In this document: positions 50,605 to 59,967 of the stretch, in pieces | Numbering within the stretch: position 1 is the first letter of the stretch | How the letters are laid out: every line of letters begins with the position of its first letter | Notes under the pieces: model-generated | Databases searched by the model: none | Told to the model about the DNA's origin: nothing | The model's input: the letters and a program-made list of their open reading frames with translations, nothing else | Assembly (NCBI GenBank): GCA_013287275.1 | Contig: JABDED010000001.1 | Location: forward strand, 62,001 to 126,000 | Reading direction: 5' to 3' | DNA from: Betaproteobacteria bacterium | Lineage (GTDB): Bacteria > Pseudomonadota > Gammaproteobacteria > Burkholderiales > Burkholderiaceae_D | DNA: 64,000 bases | Translations under genes and position numbers: made by a program

Positions 50605-52038
50605 ATGGACACACAAATTTCGTTCCGTTATGAACAGTTGGCTGACCTCATCGTCGGCATGATCGACAACGGCACGCTCGCCCCAGGTGCACGCGTGCCA
50701 TCCGTGCGCACAGTCAGTGAGCAGCACCGCATCAGCGTTTCTACAGCACTACAGGCCTATCATTTGCTTGAGGATCGTGGCGTCCTCGTCGCGCGGCCGC
50801 AGTCGGGTTTTTTTGTTGCAGGGACGGGGCGCGGAGCACTTGCGCTGCCGTCGACCTCGCGCCCGCGTGCACGCGCATCGACCGTGTCGATTTGTGGAGC
50901 CGTTTCAGCGTTGCTCGAGCACGCATCGAACTCGGCTCTTGTGCCGCTTGGCTGTGCCGTACCCGAAGCGACGGTGTTGCAATCGCAGCGACTTGATTTC
51001 GCGCTTGCGCGTGCAGCACGTCAACACGGCTCGCGGTACAACGTCTATTGCTCGCCGCTTGGCGATCCGAGTCTGCGCCGCGAAATCGCGAAGCGGGCAA
51101 TGCGCGTCGACCATGCGCTGTCGCCCGATGATGTGCTTATCACGAGCGGGTGCACCGAGGCGCTGACGCTCGCGCTTACTGCCGTCGCCAAACCCGGCGA
51201 TACGATTGCAGTTGAATCGCCTACTTATTTTGGGCTCCTGCATACCCTCGAAGTACTAGGCCTGAAGGCATTGGAGTTGCCGACCGATCCGACGCGAGGC
51301 GTCAACGTTGATGCGCTCGCAAGCTTGCTCGATACGGAGCCGGTGGCGGCTTGCCTGCTGTCGTCCAATTTCAACAATCCGCTTGGCTCAGCAATGGCCG
51401 AAGCTGACAAACGGGCTCTTCTCACACTGCTCGCGCGGCATGCCGTGCCGCTGATTGAAGACGACGTTTATGGTGATATCCACTTTGGTCGCGCTCGGCC
51501 GAAGCCGTTCATCGCGCTTGATGGCGGCGCCAATACGATCTATTGCAGTTCGTTCTCGAAGACCCTGGCGCCAGGATACCGGATCGGCTGGATGGTGGCA
51601 GGCGCCTATGCGCAGCGTGTGATGGAGCGTAAGCTTGCGTTTAGTCTCTGCGGCCCTGTCTTGCCCCAAGTTGCGCTCGCGGATTTCTTGGCGAGCGGGG
51701 TCTATGACGCCCACTTGCGCCGCATTCGCCGCATCTTCCAAGAGAACCTCGCGCGCATGACGCGCACGATAGAGGAAAGCTTTCCAGCTGAAACAAAAGT
51801 GAGTCAGCCAGTAGGTGGCTTCATGCTCTGGCTCGAACTGCCAAGGCGTTTCGATTCGCGCTTACTCTTCGATGAAGCACTCGAACAAGGCATTTGCTTC
51901 GCGCCTGGCGACGTCTTCTCAGCGAGCAGGCGCTTCCGCAATTGTCTACGCTTGAGCGTGGGATCTGGGTGGAGCGATCGCATCGAAAACGGCATCCGGC
52001 GACTAGGTCAGCTCGCGCAGGAACAGCTTGCGCGTTGA
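50605..52038 (+). CDS. MocR-type GntR/aminotransferase fusion transcriptional regulator
   Basis: N-term wHTH (YEQLADLIVGMIDNGTLAPGARVPSVRTVSEQHRISVSTALQAYHLLEDRGVL) fused to class I aminotransferase domain (SSFSKTLAPGYRIGWMVAG). Confidence 0.94.
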   Translation: MDTQISFRYEQLADLIVGMIDNGTLAPGARVPSVRTVSEQHRISVSTALQAYHLLEDRGVLVARPQSGFFVAGTGRGALALPSTSRPRARASTVSICGAVSALLEHASNSALVPLGCAVPEATVLQSQRLDFALARAARQHGSRYNVYCSPLGDPSLRREIAKRAMRVDHALSPDDVLITSGCTEALTLALTAVAKPGDTIAVESPTYFGLLHTLEVLGLKALELPTDPTRGVNVDALASLLDTEPVAACLLSSNFNNPLGSAMAEADKRALLTLLARHAVPLIEDDVYGDIHFGRARPKPFIALDGGANTIYCSSFSKTLAPGYRIGWMVAGAYAQRVMERKLAFSLCGPVLPQVALADFLASGVYDAHLRRIRRIFQENLARMTRTIEESFPAETKVSQPVGGFMLWLELPRRFDSRLLFDEALEQGICFAPGDVFSASRRFRNCLRLSVGSGWSDRIENGIRRLGQLAQEQLAR

Positions 52039-52182
52039 ACGCTCGGCTCGTGTTTCAGAAGCGCGAACGGGTGCTTCATCCGGCGCTGCGGCTGCTTGCC
52101 TAGGCCAAAACAGTTAGTCCGGCGAATCCTAATTTGCGCTGTTTGATCATTCATTACTCTAAAGTCGAAGAGCGATTGAAAT

Positions 52183-52980
52183 CTATTTTGAAAAGAATTC
52201 CATTAAATCCCTCGCCACGACATCTGGAATTTCCACTTGCAGCCAATGCCCGCATTCTGGAAAATGCCGCACTTGCCTGGCGCCAAAGCGTGTGGCAAAC
52301 GCGCTTGGAATATAAGGGTCGCAATCGCCCCACATGACAAGTGACGGGACCCTTGCCGCAAGGGATCGCAAGTCCTCGTTCCAAGTCGCGAAAAGTTGCG
52401 GGTCGAGCCCGCGATACAGGCGCAGCACCATGCTTCTCACCGAGGCAGTAAAACTGCCGAAAGTGGCTGCTATGTGTTCTCGTGTGGGCTTGATCTGCCC
52501 GGAACCGGCGCGCAGTTCGCGTGCCAGGCCGGATTGCGACGTGAGTAGCTGCATGAGTTCGCCAAGCAGAGGCGTGCGGCAAATCCGTCCGTAACGGTGC
52601 CACCGATATTCAGGCTGGAATACGGTGTTCATGATGACGATGCGTTTTACGCTGGCCGGATAACGCACAGCCCAGGCGAGGCCGTACGGACCGCCTATGT
52701 CATGCACCACCAAATTAACAGGCTCGGTGATCCCTAGAGCGGTAATAAAGCCCTGGATAAAATCCGCCATGCTATTCAGCGTTATATCGAAGCCGGCCGG
52801 GATCGACGATTTGCCGAATCCGGGTAGATCCGGCACGACACATCGGCAAGTAGCGCTGACCACCTTGGTGACGTTTTCCCACACTTCGCCCGAATCGGGT
52901 ATCCCATGCAGGAACAGAGTTGGCGTTCCCTCTCCTGTGTCAGTGAAATGTATGTCTGCGCCCTGAACGTTTAAAAACAT
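52183..52980 (-). CDS. Alpha/beta hydrolase
   Basis: IHFTDTGEGTPTLFLHGIPDSGEVWENV, LVVHDIGGPYGLAWAVRYP; start at MFLNVQGAD. Confidence 0.9.
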   Translation of the reverse strand: MFLNVQGADIHFTDTGEGTPTLFLHGIPDSGEVWENVTKVVSATCRCVVPDLPGFGKSSIPAGFDITLNSMADFIQGFITALGITEPVNLVVHDIGGPYGLAWAVRYPASVKRIVIMNTVFQPEYRWHRYGRICRTPLLGELMQLLTSQSGLARELRAGSGQIKPTREHIAATFGSFTASVRSMVLRLYRGLDPQLFATWNEDLRSLAARVPSLVMWGDCDPYIPSAFATRFGARQVRHFPECGHWLQVEIPDVVARDLMEFFSK

Positions 52981-53107
52981 ATGCAATACCCTTAAAGGAG
53001 ACATGCAGTGATCTGCATGCAAGCAGTATGCGTCTGCTGCGGTTTTAGTGAAATGGCTATTTATGCCATAATAAGTGCAATTCAAGCCATTGGCACATAC
53101 TCCCGAA

Positions 53108-54097
53108 ATGAATACAATCAGGGTCGGTCTGTTGGTTTACCCCGGCTGCATGCCGGCTGGACTCTTTACTGCTGCGGACTTGTTCCAGGCGGTGAACCGT
53201 CGCACCGGAAAAAAGGTGTTTGAGCCATTGTGGATAGGTGCAGGCGACAGCAGTGTCGCTGTGCCCGGTGGTCCGGTGCTTGAGCTTGCGTACTCACTGG
53301 ATGAGCGTTGCGACGCCTATCTGCTGCCGGGATTCTGGGCCGAGTCTGCCGCTGACCTGGACAGGATGCTGGCGCGGCAAACGCATGTGCTCGATTGGCT
53401 GCGCAAGCTGCCCAAACAGGCAGCTTTGTGGACTTATTGCATGGGCGTCGCATTGCTCGCTGAGTCGGGGCGCATTGATCGACGCCGGGCTACGGCGACA
53501 TGGTGGCTAGAGAAAGCCTTGCGCCAGCGGTTTGCCATAGTGGACTGGGATTTTCAGCAGCCGGTGATGGAAGACGGAAACGTTATTACGGCAGTGGGCG
53601 CTAACGGTTACTGGGCACTGATCGGCAAATTATTGACGACTCTGCTGCCGCCGGAGATTTTGAGGGATATTGAGCAGGCAATGTTCGTTCCGCGTGCGAA
53701 TATTACCCATCCGGTATTCAGGCCGGTTGAATTGCTGGCGCAGCCGGATCCCCGCTTGCAGCGTTTGATTGCCTACGCACAAACGGTGCCCTCGGTGAAT
53801 TTGAACCTGAATTCGGCAGCGCAGTACCTCGCAGTTTCATCGCGTACATTGAGCCGGATAATCGACCAGGGAACCGGCATTGGTGCCGGCGAGTGGTTGC
53901 GGTTGATCAAGCTCCGCCAGGTGGGGAATGCCCTGCTATCGTCAGACGCGCCGGTAAAAAGCATTTGTGAGGAGCTGGGTTTTGCCGATGTGGCCAGCCT
54001 TATGCGCAGCTTCAAGAGGGTGACCGGCATGACCATATCTCAATACAGGCAGCAGTATGGGCACGCGGTTAATTCGTTCAGCCCCGGCAGCCGATAG
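53108..54097 (+). CDS. GlxA-type AraC family regulator with DJ-1/PfpI-like domain
   Basis: VGLLVYPGCMPAGLFTAADLFQAVN plus C-terminal AraC HTH (LAVSSRTLSRIIDQGTGIGAGEWLRLIKLRQVGNALLSSDAPVKSICEELGFADVASLMRSFKRVTGMT). Confidence 0.92.
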   Translation: MNTIRVGLLVYPGCMPAGLFTAADLFQAVNRRTGKKVFEPLWIGAGDSSVAVPGGPVLELAYSLDERCDAYLLPGFWAESAADLDRMLARQTHVLDWLRKLPKQAALWTYCMGVALLAESGRIDRRRATATWWLEKALRQRFAIVDWDFQQPVMEDGNVITAVGANGYWALIGKLLTTLLPPEILRDIEQAMFVPRANITHPVFRPVELLAQPDPRLQRLIAYAQTVPSVNLNLNSAAQYLAVSSRTLSRIIDQGTGIGAGEWLRLIKLRQVGNALLSSDAPVKSICEELGFADVASLMRSFKRVTGMTISQYRQQYGHAVNSFSPGSR

Positions 54098-54127
54098 CGG
54101 CGCATCGCGGTGCCTGCCCGGAAAGTC

Positions 54128-54574
54128 TTATAGAGCCCCCCTGTCTATGCGTTTGCTGAGTATGATGGAGGTTGAAGTCTGGCGCACGCCGTCCAGCGCG
54201 CCGATCTGATCCAGCAAGCGGTCCAGCACCTCTGTCGTGGCGCAGCGCAGCGTCAGCATGTAGTCGATCGCGCCGCTGACCGCACACAAGGTTTCTACCT
54301 CAGGCAGTTGTTGCAGATATTTCATTAGCCCGGCCGCATAGCGCGCCTCCACCGATAAGCCCACGTAGGCCCGCACCGCAGGCTGGAACATTTCCTGATT
54401 CAGTTTTAAGCCATAGCCTGCGATGACCCCCCTCTTTTCCAGCGCATTGATGCGGGCGATGACGGTAGTCCTGGCGATATCTACCTGTTTGGCGATCGTC
54501 GTTACCGGCAGGCGTGCATTGTCCATCAGTAGCGCCAGTATTTTATTGTCTATATCGTCGAGGCTAGGCTTCAT
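54128..54574 (-). CDS. Lrp/AsnC family transcriptional regulator
   Basis: LDDIDNKILALLMDNARLPVTTIAKQVDIARTTVIARINALEKRGVIAGYG; start at MKPSLDDID (54574). Confidence 0.93.
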   Translation of the reverse strand: MKPSLDDIDNKILALLMDNARLPVTTIAKQVDIARTTVIARINALEKRGVIAGYGLKLNQEMFQPAVRAYVGLSVEARYAAGLMKYLQQLPEVETLCAVSGAIDYMLTLRCATTEVLDRLLDQIGALDGVRQTSTSIILSKRIDRGAL

Positions 54575-54715
54575 TTCGTCATCTTGTATGAAATTTTGAT
54601 CAAATTGATGTGATGTGGTACATCTTGACGATATTTTACACTCTATTATCTGACAAAACTTGCCAATACACTTACTCCAGTTGCAGCAATTAATCACCAA
54701 ATACTGGAGACCTCC

Positions 54716-55807
54716 ATGACTACCAAACTCATCCTGCTCGGCGCCGGCAAAATCGGCGATGCCATCCTGAACCTGCTGTCCCACACCGGCGACTACCAGA
54801 TCACCGTGGCCGACCGCGACCCACAGCGCCTCAAGTATGTGGAACAAGCCGCATTCCCTAACGTCAAGGTCGTCCAGGCTGATTTGTCGGACAAGAAAGC
54901 GGTCACCGAGCTGATCCGCGGCCACCAGGTCACGCTGTCCGCCTGCCCCTATTTCCTGACTCCCATCATCGCGGGCGCCGCCAAGGAAGCCAGTTCGCAC
55001 TATTTTGATTTGACCGAAGACGTGGAAAGCACGCGTATCGTCAAGCAATTGGCGGAAAACGCCGATTGCGCGTTTGTGCCGCAATGCGGCCTGGCGCCGG
55101 GCTTCATTTCCATCGTTGCCAACGACGTCGCCAAACGTTTTGACCGCCTGCGCGATGTGAACATGCGCGTCGGCGCGCTGCCTACCTACCCTAGCAACGC
55201 CTTGAAATACAACCTGACCTGGAGCACCGACGGCCTGATCAACGAGTACTGCAATCCTTGCGAAGCGATTGTGGACGGCGACCTGCGCGAAACCTCCGCA
55301 CTCGAAGAAATTGAACACTTTTCGCTGGACGGCATCGATTACGAAGCCTTTAATACTTCCGGCGGCTTGGGCACCCTGTGCGAGAGCCTGGCCGGCAAGG
55401 TACAGAACCTGAACTACAAGACCGTGCGCTATCCAGGCCACCGCGATATCGTCAAAATGCTGATACGCGACCTGCAACTGGGTCAGCCTGACCGTCGCCA
55501 CATCCTGAAAGAAGTGATGGAAGCGTCTATCCCGATGACCAAGCAAGACGTGGTTCTGGTCTTTGTCAGCGTGGCCGGCACCCGTGAAGGCCGCCTGGAA
55601 CAAGAGACCTATGCCAAGAAAATATACAGCCAGGTAGTCAACGGCCAATTGCTGTCCGCGATCCAGTTGACGACCGCTTCCGGAATTTGCGCTATGGTGG
55701 ATATGGTAGTTCAGGGTAAACTACCGAAACACGGACTGGTGCGCCAAGAGCAAGCCAGTTTGTCTGATTTCCTGGCTAACCGCTTTGGACGTTATTACGC
55801 AGTTTAA
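54716..55807 (+). CDS. Saccharopine dehydrogenase-family oxidoreductase (possible lysine 6-dehydrogenase or saccharopine dehydrogenase)
   Basis: KLILLGAGKIGDAILNLLSHTGDYQITVADRDPQRL; CGLAPGFISIVANDVAKRF; next to AASA dehydrogenase-like gene. Confidence 0.88.
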   Translation: MTTKLILLGAGKIGDAILNLLSHTGDYQITVADRDPQRLKYVEQAAFPNVKVVQADLSDKKAVTELIRGHQVTLSACPYFLTPIIAGAAKEASSHYFDLTEDVESTRIVKQLAENADCAFVPQCGLAPGFISIVANDVAKRFDRLRDVNMRVGALPTYPSNALKYNLTWSTDGLINEYCNPCEAIVDGDLRETSALEEIEHFSLDGIDYEAFNTSGGLGTLCESLAGKVQNLNYKTVRYPGHRDIVKMLIRDLQLGQPDRRHILKEVMEASIPMTKQDVVLVFVSVAGTREGRLEQETYAKKIYSQVVNGQLLSAIQLTTASGICAMVDMVVQGKLPKHGLVRQEQASLSDFLANRFGRYYAV

Positions 55808-55880
55808 ATCAGGCAACATCCTGATTTAAAACGAGATTTGAATTTTAAAATGGCCCAGCGGCGTTCCCTGGGCCATTTTC
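55805..55880 (+). promoter_or_regulatory. Two tandem intercistronic hairpins before the ALDH gene
   Basis: AAATCAGG-CAACAT-CCTGATTT and AAAATGGCCCAG-CGGCGTTCC-CTGGGCCATTTT, the second ending next to the Shine-Dalgarno. Confidence 0.55.
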
Positions 55881-55890
55881 GGAGAACACT

Positions 55891-57408
55891 ATGGAAACGA
55901 ATCAAGTCACCCTGGCAGCCCAGCTGTCTGAAATGGGCGTCCGCCTGGCAGATTACGAGGGCAAGGATATTGTCAGCACCTCGCCTGTCAGCGGCCAGGT
56001 ACTGGCCACCCTGCGCGCCGACAGTGCCGACCAGGTGAAGGCAAAGATAGATCGCGCCCACGCAGCCTTCCTGCAGTGGCGCAATGTGCCGGCGCCCCGC
56101 CGCGGCGAACTGGTACGCCTGTTCGGCGAAGAACTGCGTACTCATAAAGAAGCGCTGGGCAAACTGGTTACCCTTGAAGCCGGCAAAATTTTGCAAGAAG
56201 GCCTGGGCGAAGTGCAGGAAATGATCGATATCTGCGATTTCGCGGTAGGCTTGTCGCGCCAGCTGTACGGTCTGACCATCGCTTCCGAGCGTCCAGGCCA
56301 CAGGATGATGGAAGTCTGGCATCCGCTGGGCGTGGTCGGCGTGATCTCGGCATTCAATTTCCCGGTCGCGGTGTGGGCCTGGAACGCCGCACTGGCTTTC
56401 GTCTGCGGCAATAGTGTGACCTGGAAACCGTCTGAAAAGACGCCTTTGACCGCAGTTGCCGTTCACGCCTTGTTCCAGAAAGCGCTTGCACGCTTTGGCA
56501 GCGATGCCCCTGCAGGCCTGGCGGAACTGATCATTGGCGATCGTGAGGCAGGCTCGCAGATGGTCAATGACAAGCGCGTGCCGCTGGTCAGTGCGACCGG
56601 CAGCACACGCATGGGTCGTCAGGTAGCGCAGGATTGCGCAATACGCCTGGCAAAAACCATCCTGGAACTGGGCGGCAACAATGCGATGATCGTCGCGCCT
56701 AGCGCCGACCTGGAAATGGCGGTGCGCGCGATCACCTTCTCCGCCGTCGGCACAGCCGGCCAGCGTTGCACTACCCTACGTCGCCTGTTTGTGCACGACA
56801 GCGTCTACGACACCGTGGTGCCGCGCCTGAAGAAAGTCTACGCCGGCCTGCCGATCGGCAATCCATTGCAAAAAACGACGCTGATCGGCCCCCTGATTGA
56901 CCGTGCCGCCTTCGACGGCATGCAAACTGCGTTGGCCGCAGCCCGCGCAGAACAAGGCCAGGTTTTTGGCGGCGAGCGCGTGATAGTCGCCGGCTGTGAA
57001 GATGGTTACTATGTGCAGCCGGCGCTGGTCGAAATGCCGGCGCAGACCAATGTGATGCAGCATGAGACTTTTGCCCCCATCCTGTACATTGTCCGCTATA
57101 CCGACTTGCAGCAGGCGATCGCATTGAACAATGGCGTGCCGCAAGGCCTGTCTTCCAGTATCTTTACGACCGATGTGCGCGAAGCCGAAACCTTCATGTC
57201 CGACAGCGGCAGCGATTGCGGTATTGCCAACGTCAATATCGGCCCTAGCGGTGCTGAAATCGGCGGCGCTTTCGGCGGCGAAAAAGAAACCGGCGGCGGA
57301 CGCGAGTCAGGCTCGGATGCGTGGAAGGCTTATATGCGCCGCTCCACCAACACGATCAACTACAGCCATTCCCTGCCGCTGGCGCAAAGCATCAGCTTCG
57401 ATATTTAA
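55891..57408 (+). CDS. amaB: Aldehyde dehydrogenase, alpha-aminoadipic semialdehyde dehydrogenase-like (AmaB/ALDH7)
   Basis: GVVGVISAFNFPVAVWAWNAALAFVCGNSVTWKPSEKTPL, LELGGNNAMIVAP, GTAGQRCTTLRRLFVH: ALDH7/antiquitin-type. Confidence 0.88.
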   Translation: METNQVTLAAQLSEMGVRLADYEGKDIVSTSPVSGQVLATLRADSADQVKAKIDRAHAAFLQWRNVPAPRRGELVRLFGEELRTHKEALGKLVTLEAGKILQEGLGEVQEMIDICDFAVGLSRQLYGLTIASERPGHRMMEVWHPLGVVGVISAFNFPVAVWAWNAALAFVCGNSVTWKPSEKTPLTAVAVHALFQKALARFGSDAPAGLAELIIGDREAGSQMVNDKRVPLVSATGSTRMGRQVAQDCAIRLAKTILELGGNNAMIVAPSADLEMAVRAITFSAVGTAGQRCTTLRRLFVHDSVYDTVVPRLKKVYAGLPIGNPLQKTTLIGPLIDRAAFDGMQTALAAARAEQGQVFGGERVIVAGCEDGYYVQPALVEMPAQTNVMQHETFAPILYIVRYTDLQQAIALNNGVPQGLSSSIFTTDVREAETFMSDSGSDCGIANVNIGPSGAEIGGAFGGEKETGGGRESGSDAWKAYMRRSTNTINYSHSLPLAQSISFDI

Positions 57409-57457
57409 GCTGGCCGGGCTGCCTGGCTTGCCTATGCAGCTGCCTGAACTTCGAATG

Positions 57458-57493
57458 AAAATCCGGTGCCGCGCGAGCGGGCCGGATTTTTTT
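57458..57493 (+). terminator. Rho-independent terminator after the ALDH gene
   Basis: AAAATCCGG...CCGGATTTTTTT. Confidence 0.75.
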
Positions 57494-57687
57494 ACATCGA
57501 TGGAACCCGGACAGACGGTCCATGGATTATGCCCGTGCTAACGAAGCGCCGGCTTGAACGTGCTGCAGCCAGGGTGTGTCAAAAATTAAAAATAAAGTAA
57601 TATTGCATTACTTTAAGGCATTTAATTTTTTTGCCCCCCAACCCAGGGATAAAATATCCCCGGCTTGCAGCACCAATTTTGGATCGA

Positions 57688-58560
57688 ATGAAAAAATATT
57701 CCCTGCTCGGGTATCTGTGCGCGCTGCTCGCATTCCCTATTCTTCCGTCCTATGCTGCTGCGACCAATGTGGTGCGCTATCCGCAGTTGTTTAACAAGGA
57801 CGATCCGCAATCGGAATATGCGCTGGCGATGCTGACGCTGGGCTTGCAGCGCAGCGGTAAAAAATATCAGCTGGCAACGACAGACTCAAAGATGCAGCAG
57901 GCACGCGTGATCCAGGAACTGCTTTCGGCGAATGGGCAGGCCGATCTGTTATGGACCATGACCAGCGCCGAGAGGGAGGCGCAATTATTGGCGGTCAAGA
58001 TACCGATAGACAAGGGATTGATAGGCTGGCGGATTGCCTTGGTCAAGAGCGAACGCAGTGACATCTTCCGTTCAGTCAGGACGGTCAACGACTTGCGGGC
58101 ATATACTGCCGGGCAGGAACATGATTGGCCGGATACGCCTATACTGGAAAGTAACGGCATACCTGTTGTAACCGCGACGGCTTACGAAGCCCTGTTCAAT
58201 ATGTTGGGCGGCCGGCGATTTGATTATTTTCCGCGATCGATTATGGAAATCTGGGATGAGCGGCGGCTACATCCGGCCCACAACCTGGAAGTGGAGAAAG
58301 AAATTGTCCTGCATTATCCTACCGCGCTTTATTTTTTTGTCGCTCCCCGGCGCCCGGAACTGGCCAGGGATTTACGCATAGGGCTGGAAAAGGCCGTGGC
58401 GGACGGGAGTTTTGAAAAATTGTTCCAGAAATACCAGCAGCCGGTGATCAAAAACGCAAACCTCGGCAAGCGCCGCGTCCTGGAACTTGGCAATCCTTTA
58501 CTGGGCCCGCACAGCCTGCCCGAAAAACGTCCAGAACTCTGGTATAGGCCCAAGAACTAG
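57688..58560 (+). CDS. Periplasmic solute-binding-like protein (orphan)
   Basis: Signal peptide MKKYSLLGYLCALLAFPILPSYAA; SBP-like fold segments; no transporter partners adjacent. Confidence 0.7.
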   Translation: MKKYSLLGYLCALLAFPILPSYAAATNVVRYPQLFNKDDPQSEYALAMLTLGLQRSGKKYQLATTDSKMQQARVIQELLSANGQADLLWTMTSAEREAQLLAVKIPIDKGLIGWRIALVKSERSDIFRSVRTVNDLRAYTAGQEHDWPDTPILESNGIPVVTATAYEALFNMLGGRRFDYFPRSIMEIWDERRLHPAHNLEVEKEIVLHYPTALYFFVAPRRPELARDLRIGLEKAVADGSFEKLFQKYQQPVIKNANLGKRRVLELGNPLLGPHSLPEKRPELWYRPKN

Positions 58561-58562
58561 CC

Positions 58563-58880
58563 ATGGCAAAAACTTCGCGAGAAAACGCCGTCAAACTGGA
58601 AGATTTGCCGAATATAGGCAAGGCATGCGCTGCCGATCTCAGGCTGATAGGCATATCGGTGCCGCAGCAACTGGCCGGCAAGGATCCTATGCACCTGTAT
58701 GAACGTTTGTGTGAAATCACCAAGGCCAGGCACGACCCCTGCGTCATCGACACCTTTATGTCGGCGGTGCGTTTCATGGAAGGTGCTCCCGCGTTGCCAT
58801 GGTGGGCGTATACTGCCGAACGCAAAGCCTTGCTGGCAAATAGCATGAAGAGTATAAAGAGTGCGAAAGTAAAAAAATGA
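58563..58880 (+). CDS. Helix-hairpin-helix protein (Cdd1/TfoX-C-like)
   Basis: [40 protein letters not shown]. Confidence 0.85.
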   Translation: MAKTSRENAVKLEDLPNIGKACAADLRLIGISVPQQLAGKDPMHLYERLCEITKARHDPCVIDTFMSAVRFMEGAPALPWWAYTAERKALLANSMKSIKSAKVKK

Positions 58881-59098
58881 AAGCAGAAAACTCATCCACG
58901 CCGCTGCACGGCGTTACGCTGGAAGCGATAGTCACTGACCTGGTGGCCGCCTACGGCTGGGAAGAAATGGGGAAACAAATAAATATACGCTGCTTTACGC
59001 ATGATCCCAGCATCAAATCCAGCTTGAAATTTCTCAGGAAAACACCGTGGGCGCGAGCCAAGGTGGAAGAAATGTATTTGCAGCGCCGTCCCGGCTAA
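58877..59098 (+). CDS. VF530 family small DNA-binding protein (DUF2132)
   Basis: [63 protein letters not shown] overlap with upstream stop. Confidence 0.92.
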   Translation: MKAENSSTPLHGVTLEAIVTDLVAAYGWEEMGKQINIRCFTHDPSIKSSLKFLRKTPWARAKVEEMYLQRRPG

Positions 59099-59136
59099 AG
59101 TATTTTATCCAGGCTCACTCTTATCGAGGTCGATGC

Positions 59137-59940
59137 GTGTATTTTCCTAAATCCCTTGTCAGCAGATATCTGCAGTGCGGCGTTTTATTTTGCCTACTAA
59201 CGTGCTGCGCCGCATTCAACTACGCCAATGGACTGGTCATCTACACCGAAGATTGGCCGCCGGTCAGTTTCCAAAGTAATGGCAGGCCCGACGGCCTGGC
59301 GGTAGAGGTGGCGGAGGCGATAGAGAAACATCTGGGAATAAATATCCCTGTCCAGGTCGTACCCTGGGCGCGCGGCTATAAAGCCGTGCAGGAAGAGCCG
59401 GACGTCTTGTTGTTTACCGTCGGACGCTCGGAAGAAAGGGAAAGATTGATGACGCTGGTGGGGCCGGTTGCCGTTTCCAGGACAGTCCTATATACCCGCA
59501 AAGGCAATGCGGCCCGCGTGCTCGCAATGGGCGAAGGCATCTACAAACTGTCGGTAGGCGCCTACCGCGGCAGCATCTTTGCCGATACCGCCAGGAAGAA
59601 GGGCTTCCTGGCGATAGACCAGGCCGCGACCCCGCAGATCACCGCGAAAATGCTGATGATGGGACGCTTCGACCTGTGGTCGGAAGGCAGCGTCGTGGTG
59701 CCCTCCGTTCTGAAGGAAATCGGTTATTCAGCTGACGATGTCGAAAAAGTCATGGTGCTGGATAGCCTCGAACTGTATTTCGCCTTTTCCCCGCGCACCT
59801 CCGCCGCGACAGTGAAGCAGTGGGAAGACGGGCTGCGCTGGCTGAAGAAGGAAGGCATCTTCCAGAAGATCTACCAGAAGTGGCTGCCGAATGACGCGCC
59901 GCCGCCCGAGGTTAACCGCATCGGCCTGGTGCCGCAATAG
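59137..59940 (+). CDS. Periplasmic solute-binding protein family 3-like (orphan)
   Basis: LVIYTEDWPPVSFQSNGRPDGLAVEVAEAIEKHLGINIPVQVVPWARGYKAVQ; GTG start inferred, signal-peptide-like N-terminus. Confidence 0.75.
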   Translation: MYFPKSLVSRYLQCGVLFCLLTCCAAFNYANGLVIYTEDWPPVSFQSNGRPDGLAVEVAEAIEKHLGINIPVQVVPWARGYKAVQEEPDVLLFTVGRSEERERLMTLVGPVAVSRTVLYTRKGNAARVLAMGEGIYKLSVGAYRGSIFADTARKKGFLAIDQAATPQITAKMLMMGRFDLWSEGSVVVPSVLKEIGYSADDVEKVMVLDSLELYFAFSPRTSAATVKQWEDGLRWLKKEGIFQKIYQKWLPNDAPPPEVNRIGLVPQ

Positions 59941-59967
59941 TCCCCCTTCCGTCCTACTGGGACGGTT

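Noticed and set aside
54575-55648. Long N-terminal extension of the Lrp/AsnC ORF (506 aa frame)
   Set aside because: The extension is antisense to the saccharopine dehydrogenase-family gene; the real regulator starts at MKPSLDDID (54574).
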